Shown here piece by piece: positions 53,039-63,700 of a DNA stretch of 64,000 nucleotides. Numbering within the stretch: position 1 is the first letter of the stretch; each line of letters begins with the position of its first letter. The translations under genes were made by a program, and so were the position numbers. The notes under the pieces are model-generated. The model saw only the letters and a program-made list of their open reading frames with translations, ran no database searches and had not been told where the DNA came from. The DNA comes from Rachicladosporium sp. CCFEE 5018 (taxonomy: Eukaryota; Ascomycota; Dothideomycetes; Cladosporiales; Cladosporiaceae): assembly GCA_002077045.2 (NCBI GenBank), contig KZ111152.1, forward strand, positions 659,380 through 723,379, read 5' to 3'.

Positions 53039-53369
53039 TTATGCAGCTCCCGGGTTGGGGTTCATCTTCCTCTTACCGCCGGTCATGGTGACGTTTACGA
53101 AGCGGCGGGTATAAGTGATGCGCTTCTTCGCGCGTCCCTTGGGCGTCTTCTTCTTCTCTTGGGGCTCGACCTGTTGAGTATCTGTGTCAGCGCCTGGCCG
53201 ACCTCAATCGGTGAATGCCGGTGAATGCTGTTCGCAGTGTCGGATAATTCGTGGTGTTGCTGGGTGCGGAGTTCTATGCGGGATCATTCAAGTGGCGGAT
53301 ATATCGTACCTTTGGGGTCTGCGACTTGACCTTTCCGGCACGTGCGAGGGATCCGTGGACTTTTCCCAT
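53039..53369 (-). CDS. RPS30: 40S ribosomal protein eS30 (complete)
   Basis: Two exons: 53369-53310 (MGKVHGSLARAGKVKSQTPK) and 53170-53039 (VEPQEKKKTPKGRAKKRITY ... MNPNPGAA), joined over a 139-nt intron with donor GTACGA and acceptor ACAG; 63 aa. This is the whole of the small basic eS30 protein of the 40S subunit, with its usual length for fungi and no ubiquitin-like fusion. The strong conservation leaves little doubt. The gene is divergent from the CREG-like gene 366 bp away. Confidence 0.95.
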
Positions 53370-53735
53370 GATTGCGGTTGTGTGATTATGAGGGTATCGA
53401 CGGCTTTCTGTCAAGGTGGCGAATATAGTCAGTGTGCGCTCTCCTGGTAGTCTTGCTCAAGCGCTGGAAGCTCTTGTGCTGGCGGCGGAGTAATGATGGG
53501 ATGGGCGATGACTTACGAGATGGCCGATGGTGTTGTCGATGTCGCTGTGGTAGTTCAGATGTCGCCGTCGATGAGTGGACGTCAAATTCGAGGTGCCCAC
53601 CCGCCCGCGACTGTGAGATGCTTGGCGTCACGTGCAGCGTTGACTTCGCATCATTGACTTGTTGTATGGTAGATAGCGATCACGTGAAAGCGGCAGCGAT
53701 AGCATACACGAACGTTCGCATCGACTCGCATCCCC
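53370..53735. promoter_or_regulatory. divergent promoter region RPS30 / CREG-like
   Basis: 366 bp between divergent start codons. It should carry the strong ribosomal-protein promoter; I could not assign a specific element. Confidence 0.4.
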
Positions 53736-54477
53736 ATGATGATCTCCTCCTGGCCCTTCGCCGCTCTTCTGAGCGTCGCCACCGCCCTCACCCTCCCCAA
53801 CAATGCCCAACAGCAGCTGGCATCGCCAGCGCCACTTGAAGAGGAGATGCCCACAATCTACGAATCCACCATAATGGCCCGCCGCATACTCTCCCAATCC
53901 TCAGAAGGCACACTCGTCACCGTCTTCCCCTCAGAGACCGAAAGCGACGACCTATCAACATCCGAGAACCGCCCAAAAGGCATGGCAGGCAGCCCCATAG
54001 GCCTGATGGAATATTTCGCCGACTGTGACAGCACCGGTAACCCCACCATCCTAGCCATAGGGATCGCGACGCCGTTCCGAAACTACGTGGCAGGCTCGAA
54101 CATCTCGCTGAGTGTAAAGGTGGTGGCCGAGCCAGACGCACATCTACTCCACGACCGAGGATGAGAATATCCCCACGCCGCACACCCCAGCCGCGCTTCC
54201 GAGATTTAGTCTGCACGGTTATCTTGAGGATGTGGATTTCAGGGACTACAGGAACTATCGGGTGCCAGCGTGCTTTTTGGCGAAGCATCCGGATAGTGTG
54301 CTTTGGCAGCCAGGAAACGATGTGCACACGAGCAAGTATGTGCGATTGGTTGTGGAGCACGTGTACTGGTTTGGTGGCTTCGGCGACCGCGCAAGGATTG
54401 GGTGGTTGCCCATGGAGGACTGGAGGAGGGTGACGAAGGGAGAGATTGACAGGATGCGGTTACCGGGGGAGAAGTAG
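53736..54477 (+). pseudogene. CREG-like secreted FMN-binding split-barrel protein, +1 frameshift
   Basis: ATG 53736 with a signal peptide (MMISSWPFAALLSVATALTL). Conserved CREG/pyridoxamine-oxidase-like blocks follow: PTIYESTIMARRILSQSSEG, FPSETES, ENRPKGMAGSPIGLMEYFAD and GNPTILAIGIATPFRN. The frame shifts near 54115-54120 (GTAAAGGTGG): the first frame ends at TGA about 54162-54164, while the conserved continuation (WWPSQTHIYSTTEDEN, then LPRFSLHGYLEDVDF, CFLAKHPDSVLWQPGN, VYWFGGFGDRARIGWLP, RLPGEK) lies one frame over and ends at TAG 54475-54477. Dropping one base gives 741 nt (246 aa), the normal size of fungal CREG-like proteins. Members are secreted or vacuolar glycoproteins of unclear enzymatic role. 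Only one version is in the window, so an assembly error cannot be excluded. Confidence 0.8.
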
Positions 54478-55087
54478 GCGAGAACTGGAGACGGCGAGCT
54501 GCGATGGAGGCTATGGAGTGTATGTGGTATATCTTTGTACAATTTGATGACCTGTATAGCGATCATGCGTTTATGGCGTTGCTCAGATACGGCGGCTTGA
54601 GAGCACGTTACTTGGGAGATAGGATAGACCGAGCTTCTAGCGAATCTCGTGTAAGCAGTGGGACCATGGTCCTTCACACCAAGCGATAATCCTACTGTGG
54701 AAAGGTGGTGAGGATGATGGTAGACACAGCATTGTGTACATTCGCGGCTCGTACATCTATCTGCTCCTGACTCTACACTTCCCACCGGCATGATAGCCAT
54801 GCAAAGTTTACCTTATGTGCCATGCTCTTCTCTCCGCCAATGCAGGGTCCGCATTTTCGAAACGCCAATGCGAAGTTTGTTCGCAGACAATATCATCACC
54901 CGGTGACTGAGAGAAGCCCATTCATGGTATCTCACCATCGCGAACGCCAACCCAAGTGTGCCATGCCAGGTCACATGCTTCCAGTCCGTCTTCCGAACGC
55001 CACGCCAAAAGCACATCTCGTCCCGCTGCTGGTATGAGCAGCAACCTCGACACCACCGCATCCGTACCGGAAACGTTACCAGTCCCG
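54478..55087. other. convergent 3' intergenic region
   Basis: 610 bp between the CREG-like gene and the C2H2 gene. No coding sequence recognised. Confidence 0.45.
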
Positions 55088-56293
55088 TCACTCGCTCCCT
55101 GCTCCACCGCCACCACCAAGCCCTGTATGACAACCCCGCTCGTGCCTCTTCATGTTACTCCTCACGCTGAAAGCCTTCCCGCAACCTCCATGCGGACACT
55201 TGAAAGGCTTCTCTCCCGTATGGCTATGACTATGGATCTTCAGACTGCTTGGCCTGGAGAAAGCCTTGGAGCAAGTAGGACAGATATATCGGTCCTGACT
55301 CTGCGGATAAGTAGCTGCGCTCGATTGCGAGATGTAGTGATGATGCTGCGTGTAGTACGCCTGCTCACTAGAAGCCAAATGGGGAGGTGGCGGTTGCTGA
55401 GTATATGTGGGCGGGAACTGTTGAGGAAGCGGTCGTTGTGTGTAGAGACCCGATAATGGGTAGTTGGCCGCGTTTGGATCAGGAATGACTTGAGGCGAGT
55501 AGTAATTCGGAGGGCCGTTTGAGTGCAGCGTTCCTGGACTTGCAGAGTAGCTCGACGAAGGGTGGCCGAATGGCGAGGTATCGTAGGGTGAGGTGTTGGG
55601 TTGAGAATGCACGGAGGCGCGTTTCACCATTTGCGCTACGACTGTGCGTTGTTGATGATCGGCTTCGACGTTATTTAGTGCTGAGCCGAGATAGTAGGAT
55701 TGAGCAGGAATCGACGAGGAGGCCGTTGAGATTGTGGAGGGACTGTCCGTCGTGTCTGCAATCGAATCTGATCTGATGAGTGGTGGAGGGTTCATGGGTC
55801 GATAGGTATTCCGTTGGTCTTGTGGAGGATGCGATGCGCGATTTCTTGAGTCGCTTTCTGCTCCATTTGTTGCGTATTGCGATGGTTGAGGATGTGAGGA
55901 AGCTTGCTGCTGTGGTAGTTGACTGGGTGTCGCCTGCGTTGCTGCATAGCTGTGCTCGCCTTGCGACGTGTGTGCTGCCTGCTGCTCATGCGCTCGACCA
56001 TCCTGACCTGTGCGATCGCCATCTGCTATGCCCAACAGGTTCGATATCGATGGTAACGACATCTTATGTCCATCATCGGAAACGATCTGTGGTGTTGATT
56101 GCTGTGGTCTTGTCGATGCAGGGTATGCGGTGATATTCTGCGACTGGTTGTAGCCGTTGTATTGACTTGTGGGTATTGAAGTGACCGCTTCTGCTTGGCC
56201 CTGCGACATCCGATCGTGGTAGAGAGGGTACTGTTGCCCCTGGCCAGGATAGCTATCTCGAGGTAGATATGCCATTGTGCCAACGACTGCCAT
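55088..56293 (-). CDS. C2H2 zinc-finger transcription factor
   Basis: Single exon, 401 aa from ATG 56293 (a second in-frame ATG six codons later is an alternative start). Residues 1-330 are Gln/Ser/Pro/Tyr-rich and probably disordered. The C terminus has two tandem zinc fingers: C338-x2-C341-x12-H354-x3-H358 (CPTCSKAFSRPSSLKIHSHS), the linker HTGEKPF, and C366-x4-C371-x12-H384 with GCH after it supplying the fourth ligand. The last residues are Gly-rich. Two-finger proteins with SSLKIHSHSHTGEKPF and SVRSNMKRHERGC are a conserved ascomycete regulator group, but I cannot name the member. It is nuclear and DNA-binding by inference; the long gene-poor region upstream fits a regulated promoter. 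Confidence 0.85.
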   Translation of the reverse strand: MAVVGTMAYLPRDSYPGQGQQYPLYHDRMSQGQAEAVTSIPTSQYNGYNQSQNITAYPASTRPQQSTPQIVSDDGHKMSLPSISNLLGIADGDRTGQDGRAHEQQAAHTSQGEHSYAATQATPSQLPQQQASSHPQPSQYATNGAESDSRNRASHPPQDQRNTYRPMNPPPLIRSDSIADTTDSPSTISTASSSIPAQSYYLGSALNNVEADHQQRTVVAQMVKRASVHSQPNTSPYDTSPFGHPSSSYSASPGTLHSNGPPNYYSPQVIPDPNAANYPLSGLYTQRPLPQQFPPTYTQQPPPPHLASSEQAYYTQHHHYISQSSAATYPQSQDRYICPTCSKAFSRPSSLKIHSHSHTGEKPFKCPHGGCGKAFSVRSNMKRHERGCHTGLGGGGGAGSE

Positions 56294-59200
56294 TCGGCTC
56301 GCCAGTGAAGTGATGTACAGATCCGCTCAAGCTTGAAGTTCGAGGAGTGGGGTGTCGCGCTTCGTCAAGTGAAGGTGATGGACGCGAAAGTGAAGTCCAG
56401 GAAGTCAAAGGTGGACCAGAAGAGGAAGTCGCGATCTTCCAAGATCGATGTCGATCAAGGCAATAGCCGCTAAATGCACAACAAAGCGAGAGGAAATCGT
56501 GCACTTCTTCGATAGATGAGCAGCAATATCGACGACTTGGTCCTGCTAGCGATGCGACTCGGGGAGTAGAAGTCGAATGGAAGCTCACTACTGCTAGTCG
56601 ACCCTCGGGTCAAGAAAAGCGGGACAGGTAAAGAAGGATGCCCATGCACCCAGGTCCAAGTTTCGAACGGCAGTGATCGCTAACGGACAACGGCTACGGA
56701 CGTTGCATGCGCAAGTAGCGCACGAACGCCTGACGATGATTTGCTGCGGGCCGGGGTTGGTGGGATTGATTGAGTGATCCTGGCTGTTAATCTAGGCAAG
56801 TGCCCCGGTCGCCGAGTGATGAGAGCGATGATCCGAAGGGGCTGGATGAGATGCGCAACAAGGAGTGTAATCCGGATTGGATGGTGATCGACCGGTCGCG
56901 TGGCAGCGCAGGCAAGTTGATCCGTGGTGATCAGAGAGAAGAAGGGTGGATGGCCACGAGGTATTGCGTGTTCTCAGGTACACCACGTGCGAAAGCGATG
57001 ATCTTGGTGGACCGTGAGCGTCTTCGGTTACATCCAGGGCGGCCAAGGTGTCGTAAGCACGAGTACCGAGAGGGTTGCAACGCAGATCGTAGCCTTGATC
57101 GCGAATGGAGTGCAGCGAGTGTGTAGTTGGTTTGTGGGCCAGAAGCGCCTGCCGCAGAGTGTATGCACGCCACCCTCAGAGTTCAGACTTTGCGGCGCCG
57201 GCTCCAACAAAGGTGCTTAGGGAGCATGCAGGGTCGGACGCAGACCGATGATTGTTATGAGTGATTCGGTAGCTTCTGTTCAGCCCTCGCCCTGCATGGG
57301 TCGGAGGTTTGCAGGGTGACAGTGGACGAGCTGTCATTGGAGTACTAGCTAAGGATGAAGTAGTGGCGGACAGGGTTAGGCCGCCGCGCCATGTGGAGCA
57401 GCGTGTTTGACGGATGTGATGGCAGGATAGGCCCTGTTCGAATGCAGATCATTCTGCAAGTAAAGGAAATACCGGCGCAGGAATACATCACGCACTAGGC
57501 TAGAGCAGATCATCATGTCGCTTTGACTATGCTTGTTGGAGATATCATTGATGCGATATCCTAGTCAACATGAGGGGGCGATCCGGCCGTTGGGCATCAC
57601 AATGGCATTGATCATTATTGAACCGAGCACGGCACTTTCTGGGCTGTAGGACCGTGTATCCGAGTATTGACTTCTAGGCGCAGGATGTCGTTTGTGGCAT
57701 CGGCTGGTGTCACGAGAGATTATCCTCGATGGCCATGTTCTTGAGCAGAAATGCAGGTTTGATGGCTTTTGGGCGCTGTGCCGTCATCTCGCCTATGGCA
57801 TGTCTAGTGCGATACGAGGATCTCACGGGCGGCGTCTTTCCCGAAGCAACGGCGCTTGCCCTGTAACGGTCACGTTCATCTATCTCATTGGTAATGTGCA
57901 GCGGCGCGATCGAGCCGGGTGGTAGTCACAGCCTGCCCAGGAACGACATGTCCAATTACATCGGATTGTGCAGACTAGACTTCGCGGCGCGGTTCAATGT
58001 AATGTCGCAGGTACTATACTCCAAAACTCTACTTGATGATGTCGTTGGTTCGGCTGTGCAGATCGCTGCAAGCGCGGCGTGGCTGACAGGGTCAGGGACG
58101 GAAACCTACGCGTGTGGCAGCGTGGAGATCGACAAAAGCCACGCAAAAGCCACGCGAAAGGTGGCAGATCTTCCAACGGCTGCTGTCGGTGAGCACCCAC
58201 ATGTGTAATCCTCCCGACAATTCGTGAAGAATCTTCAATGCTTCGCCGACATCCTTCGTTGCTGATCACAAGTCAATCGACGGAACGTGGGCTCGCTCAC
58301 ACGCCATGATGTTCAAGCTTGACGGCTGTCATGTCAATCAGATAACGTTGAGGCTCAAGAAACAGGTTGTTCCCTCTGTTGGAGCGCAATGATGCCCATG
58401 TCGCAATGTGCATCGCATGAGGGACAATCTCCTACCTCTTCAGGCCAATGCACAGTCGAGAATACGGCAGTAGTGGCTTACCAGCGATCTGGGCCATTGG
58501 GCTGGCGAATTCCCGCTGACTGGGATAGTAGCACACAAGCGAGCCGCTTCAATCTGATGCATGCGATGGTGTACATAGCCTCCACATGCATCATTAGGTG
58601 GTCGGTACCGTTCGACTACCCGGGTCATATCACCGTGTAACTCAAGGAGGTGGACTTGCCTCGCCACCCTATTGGGTTTATTGATCAGCAGCATTTGTAC
58701 AGGTACAGGACTGCCTCCGCGTCGACAGTGCTCGGAGGCCATCTCCGCATCTTTCGCTACCCGTATCTCGCGTGAACTCCAGCGCCTCTCCTCAACAGTC
58801 CCGCATCGCTACCACTCAATGCCCGACAGCAACACGCCACAAAGATGAGACGATGTTTCATCGAGTTCGGCTCTTGGTCCGTGATCCAAGATCTGCGCGT
58901 CGCGTGCTTCGCTTAGGCATGTTGATCAATGCGTTGCATCGTCCGGCAACGGCGGGAGTGTCTCGTGGCGACAGCGTGGAGATCGGCGGCACGTGAGTTT
59001 TGATCTTCTGAGACATGGGAGGTGCCGTGTGATAGTCAGGGTCTTCTGGTCGGCAAGTCCACATGGGCGACCGACTTCGAATGTTGTGTGTGACCTGCAC
59101 CTTTCCGCCGAGTGAGGACAACCCCGTCGCCACGTCAACGAGGTCCTCGATGCCGCCGGCATGGTACGCAAATTCGTGTCCATCGAAGGCTCCAGCGTCA

Positions 59201-60737
59201 ATGGGGCCCGAGGCACGTTTATTTCGAGCAGCCGAAATTACTGATGGATCGCGACCAGCATTGGAATTCTGGGATGTCCCAAGCAGTAGAATATTGCAAA
59301 GATGTCTCGATATTGGCTCGTTACCTTAACGTTCAATGCCTGCAAAGACCTTGCACACGGAAGCGTCTTCGTTCATCGATCGAGACATAGGAGCTTAAGG
59401 ACGTCTTTGATTGCGATGTCTGAGTGAGCATGACGGAGCCTGACGCCCATTCCACCTATGGGAGAGACTCAGGCAGTCCGTTGTCCGACGGACGGATCGC
59501 GGCAGCCAAGCAAACTGATATTGACAGGAGTGGAGGATATCTTCTCCATGAATCGATCCTAAAAGCTAAATTGAGTGTTGCATATGAGACCATAATGCAG
59601 TCGCTGACTCGTCGGCTTGCAGTACGGCGAATGCACAATTCTAAGCTTCCGACAACGCCAGCGGCTTCACATTGACAGAGTTGCGATACTGCAACGAGTG
59701 CCGACGAAAGGAGCCATCTCGGTATGAGAGGGACCTTACAGCGCCAGCTTGCCACCCTCGATTGCTGTTGGTGGACTCGTGATGGAAGACTACCATTGTC
59801 TAGCCAACACCGGATCACCAGTAACCTGATCTTCGATCTGCCCAACGGACGAGTTATCGCAAGCGAGGTTATTCGCGGCACCACCTGCTCAGGCCAAAGG
59901 ATGCGCGACAAGGACCCTGGTAAGACATCCCGCTCTCCAACGGCTGAGATTGCAACGGCAATACCATGTTCGCGATCTAGCCCGTACATCCCAGTACATC
60001 GACAGTCTCAGGCAGAACGTACACTGGCGGAAGAATACCAGACGACCTTAAAGACGGATGTTTCATGATCTCACGCACCTGATACTTGACATACAGCCTG
60101 CTTCAGGACAACGCGTGTCGATCGTGATCTTCTGCAGTTCCAAGGCACCCTTGGTACGCATCATTAGCCCCGATAGACTGCATTACCTTGGCAAAAATAT
60201 GCCCGTGCAGTGCGCTCCTGCGAGTGCTGCGCAGAGACCTCCTGCCTGTTCGGGCTTGCTCGTAGCGAACTGAACCGCGGCAGCTGCTCATCGACCGCGC
60301 ATTATGGTCATGTGCCAATTCGTTACGGAACATGCCACTTGGAAGGCGATTCAGCATGTTCGAAGCAAGTGGCGGTGGCATTTGCTCTATCGACGCTACT
60401 TCGAGGTCGCCGGTGATCCTACTAAGCATTTCTCCGATACTCTGCTCTTCATGGACAAGTCAATGAACCTTCGCAGCCATAGCGGTAGCTCAGGAGTGAC
60501 CTTGATCACAAGGTCTACTACAGTGATGTACCATCCACGAGAACAAAGTGACTCACACGAGACACATGGCGCTTGAACAGTCGCTACCATTACTACATAC
60601 TAGCCAAACTAGCTGGCGAAACCAATATAACGCATAAAGTACAGCTTGAGGCCGTGACTCATAGAACCTTGCGAAACAAAATCCTCCCGAAATGAATGCC
60701 TCCTCCTCTACTCTCTACACCTCCGATATCCTCCAGA
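56294..60737. other. 4.4 kb gene-poor region
   Basis: No frame longer than about 180 codons, and none with recognisable motifs on either strand. The first 300 bp are probably the 5' leader and promoter of the C2H2 gene. I looked for transposase, integrase or reverse-transcriptase motifs and saw none, and no obvious terminal repeats. It may hold a non-coding transcript or highly decayed sequence; nothing can be supported. Confidence 0.45.
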
Positions 60738-63700
60738 TCATCTCCCGTTCGCAATGAAGCCGTCTTTCGGGTATCTCTGCTGCGCAGGAGCAGTGCACAT
60801 TGCATTCGCCGGGCACATCGTACTCGTCGCAGTTGCGAAGACGGTCGTCGTTGGCCTTACTCCGCACACCGTCACTGTCACTACATTGCTTGTCGGACCG
60901 TTCACCTTGGAAGCTCCGCTTCCGCCCTGACTCGCTGTCGTGCCGGTCGTAGAGCTGAACAAAGTGCAACCAGAGTCATCGTTCGAAACTGCTACGCAAG
61001 CGGCGTACTGATCGCAAGATGCCAAGCAAGACGCGAGCGACTGAGGCGTGGTGTAGCGCATGTAGATGCGGCCAGTGTAGACTTTGTTGCAGGTCACTGT
61101 GTAGCTTGCCCCATTGGAGTCGGTGTAGTTCTTGCCGTCGTACGCTGGACAGAGCGTAGGAGTGGCCGTCGGATAAGAGGACGATGCGGGCGAGCTGGTG
61201 ATATAGCCCGAGGGAGAGCCTGGTGATGATACAGTACTGGGTACAGACTGAGCGGATCCGCTGGGGCTACTGGTCGGCGTTTGGCCGTAGGACGACAAGG
61301 GCGTGGAAGATTGAGAAGTAATGACTGAGGTGGCCGAAGACGTGCTGTACTGACCTGGTCTACTTGCGCCGAACGAAGCAGACGGTCCACTCGACATGGA
61401 GCTGTACTGGCCTGGCAGGCTGGCTGACAGTGAAGCGGATGCCATAGACGAAGAGCCATACCCGGGCGGAGGGGTGCCTGACGGCGTGCTTGACACACTG
61501 CCAGACCCGCCGTACGACTGAGGCCCTCCAGTAGATGTCGAGGACGGCGGCAATGGACCGGCGACGGTGGAAGAGGTTGGAGTGCTACTACCATCATACG
61601 CAGGTGGAGACGCCACCAAGCTGGAAGTAGAAGTCTTCGTGGTAGTCATCGGCGCGGTGGTCATGACCGACGTCGAGCCAGGTCCACTGCTGATGCTTGT
61701 CGACGTCGCAGACGAGCTGGTTGTCACATCGTATGCAGGAGGCTGCCCAGGTGTCGTAGATACAGCAGGCGTCGAAGTGGGCGGTGCCGTGTACACGGTG
61801 CTCACATCTGGCGGGCGGCTCGCCGCAACTGCAGGTGGTCCGGTTGTAACAACAGTCGTGCCAGTGATCTCTGAGAATAGCGTGCACTCAGTGCCAACAT
61901 AGTTAGCTCCCTTACAGTCGGCAGTCTGGTCACAAAGTGTGAGACAGGCATCCACGGTAGTGGTACTCGCTCTCTTCGTGACTTCACCGGTGTACTGCGT
62001 TGAGCCGTAGGTAACATTGTAGGAGTTGCCGTAGGAGTCTGCACAAGCGGAGCCATTGCCTGCCATGCTGGTGGATCCGCCGGACATGGTGCCGGCGCCA
62101 CAGCTCGGCAAAGGCGTCATCGAAGTGTACGACGACGAGCTGATGCTCATGTAAAAGGGCGAAGATGAAGTCGTCAGCTGTTGTGGGCTCGAGTAAGGTG
62201 GAGGAGCATTAGTGCTGGTTGATACCGCAGCGGGTGAGGAGCTCGATGAAGCCGCCACGCCTGATGTTGTGCTTGAAGATGGCGCAGAGGACGGAGAAGA
62301 CGCAGCCGAGGACGGTGGCGTGTATGCCGGCGGCGACACAGCCACAGACGTGCTCAATGGCATACTAGTGGTCGTACCCGCACCGGAAGAACTCGAAGTA
62401 ATGGTCGATGAAGCAGCCGAAGTTGTCGAGCTGGTCGATAATCGAGAGGAGCTTGTTGAAGCAATGATGGATGATGTCGGGCTAGATGATGGCGAAGCAC
62501 TGAGTGAAGCCGACGAGCTCGTGGAGACGAAGGAGGTGGACGAAGACTTCCAGCTAGACGGCGATGAAGTCGTCAACGAGGAGCTTGCTGAAGATGTCGA
62601 TGTGGTCGAGGCACCAGCTGGTGAACTGTACGCTGGGGGTCCTGCGGAGCTACCGCTGCTGCTTGAGACCACTGTTAACGACGACCGACTCGACGTCGAG
62701 GAAGGACTCGTCATCGCGGAGGAGGATATCGTGGAGCTACTGGTACTGCTCGTACTCATGACAGTGCTACTGCTACTGGACGGAGCGCTGTACCCGGGCG
62801 GAGTCGCAGCACCTGTCGATGAGAGACTGGATGTGCCGGGAGTAGAGCTCGAGCTGCCAGATCTCGAGCTTGAGCTTGTCGCTGCGCTCGATGTGCTCAT
62901 CGCTATGGAAGTGGTGCTGCTTGTAGTCGCTCCCGGAGACGAGTATGGTGGCGATACTAAGGGACTGGTGGTGCTTACGCCGGAGCTCGACGAACTTGGA
63001 GAAGCAGTCGACGAGGTCGATGTTCCATAGCTTGGTATAACGCGGACAGCCAGGTTGACGCCGGGTGACGATGTATAGCTTGTAGGTGGGGACTTGAGGT
63101 AGCAATTGCCCCCGGTATCCTCGGAGCCTACAAAGCTTGCAGCACCGCATGCAGGCTGAGTCTGTGCGTCGCAAGCGTCGATGCAAGCACGGAAGTTGGG
63201 CGCAGGAACGGAGCTGAACGCCCCAGGTGAGCAGTCCGTGTCACATACGATCATGTACGATGCTCCAGCCTGATCAGTGTAAGTGGTTCCATTTGAGCCC
63301 GGGCATAGTGGAGCAACGGTGGCAGTTGCTGCCGCAGACAAGGAGCTTGCGGATGTTGAAGAGGCGGTCGTACTCGCCATCACCATCGTATTCGTGGATG
63401 CGAACGAAGAGCTCGACGGAGACGGGTAGCCGCCCGGTACCACACGGACAGCAAGTCGAATGCCAGTGGAGGATACGATCTGCTCCACGGATCGCTTGAG
63501 GTAGCAGAAGCCTCCGCTCAGATCATTAACGTTGAAGCCAACAGCAGCGCATTCAGCGGCTTGGTCGCACTGGCTGATACATGCACCGAAAGATGACGCG
63601 GCTGCGGAGTCGTAGGATCCCGGGCTGCTGTCAGAGTCGCAGTACAGAGTGTAAGTCATACTCATAGCGTCGGTGTAGCTCGTACCGTTGCTCGCTGGAC

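Noticed and set aside
62212..63030. 272-codon plus-strand frame, highly acidic
   Set aside because: It is the antisense of the Ser/Thr-rich linker; composition is explained by the opposite strand and no start context or motif supports it.
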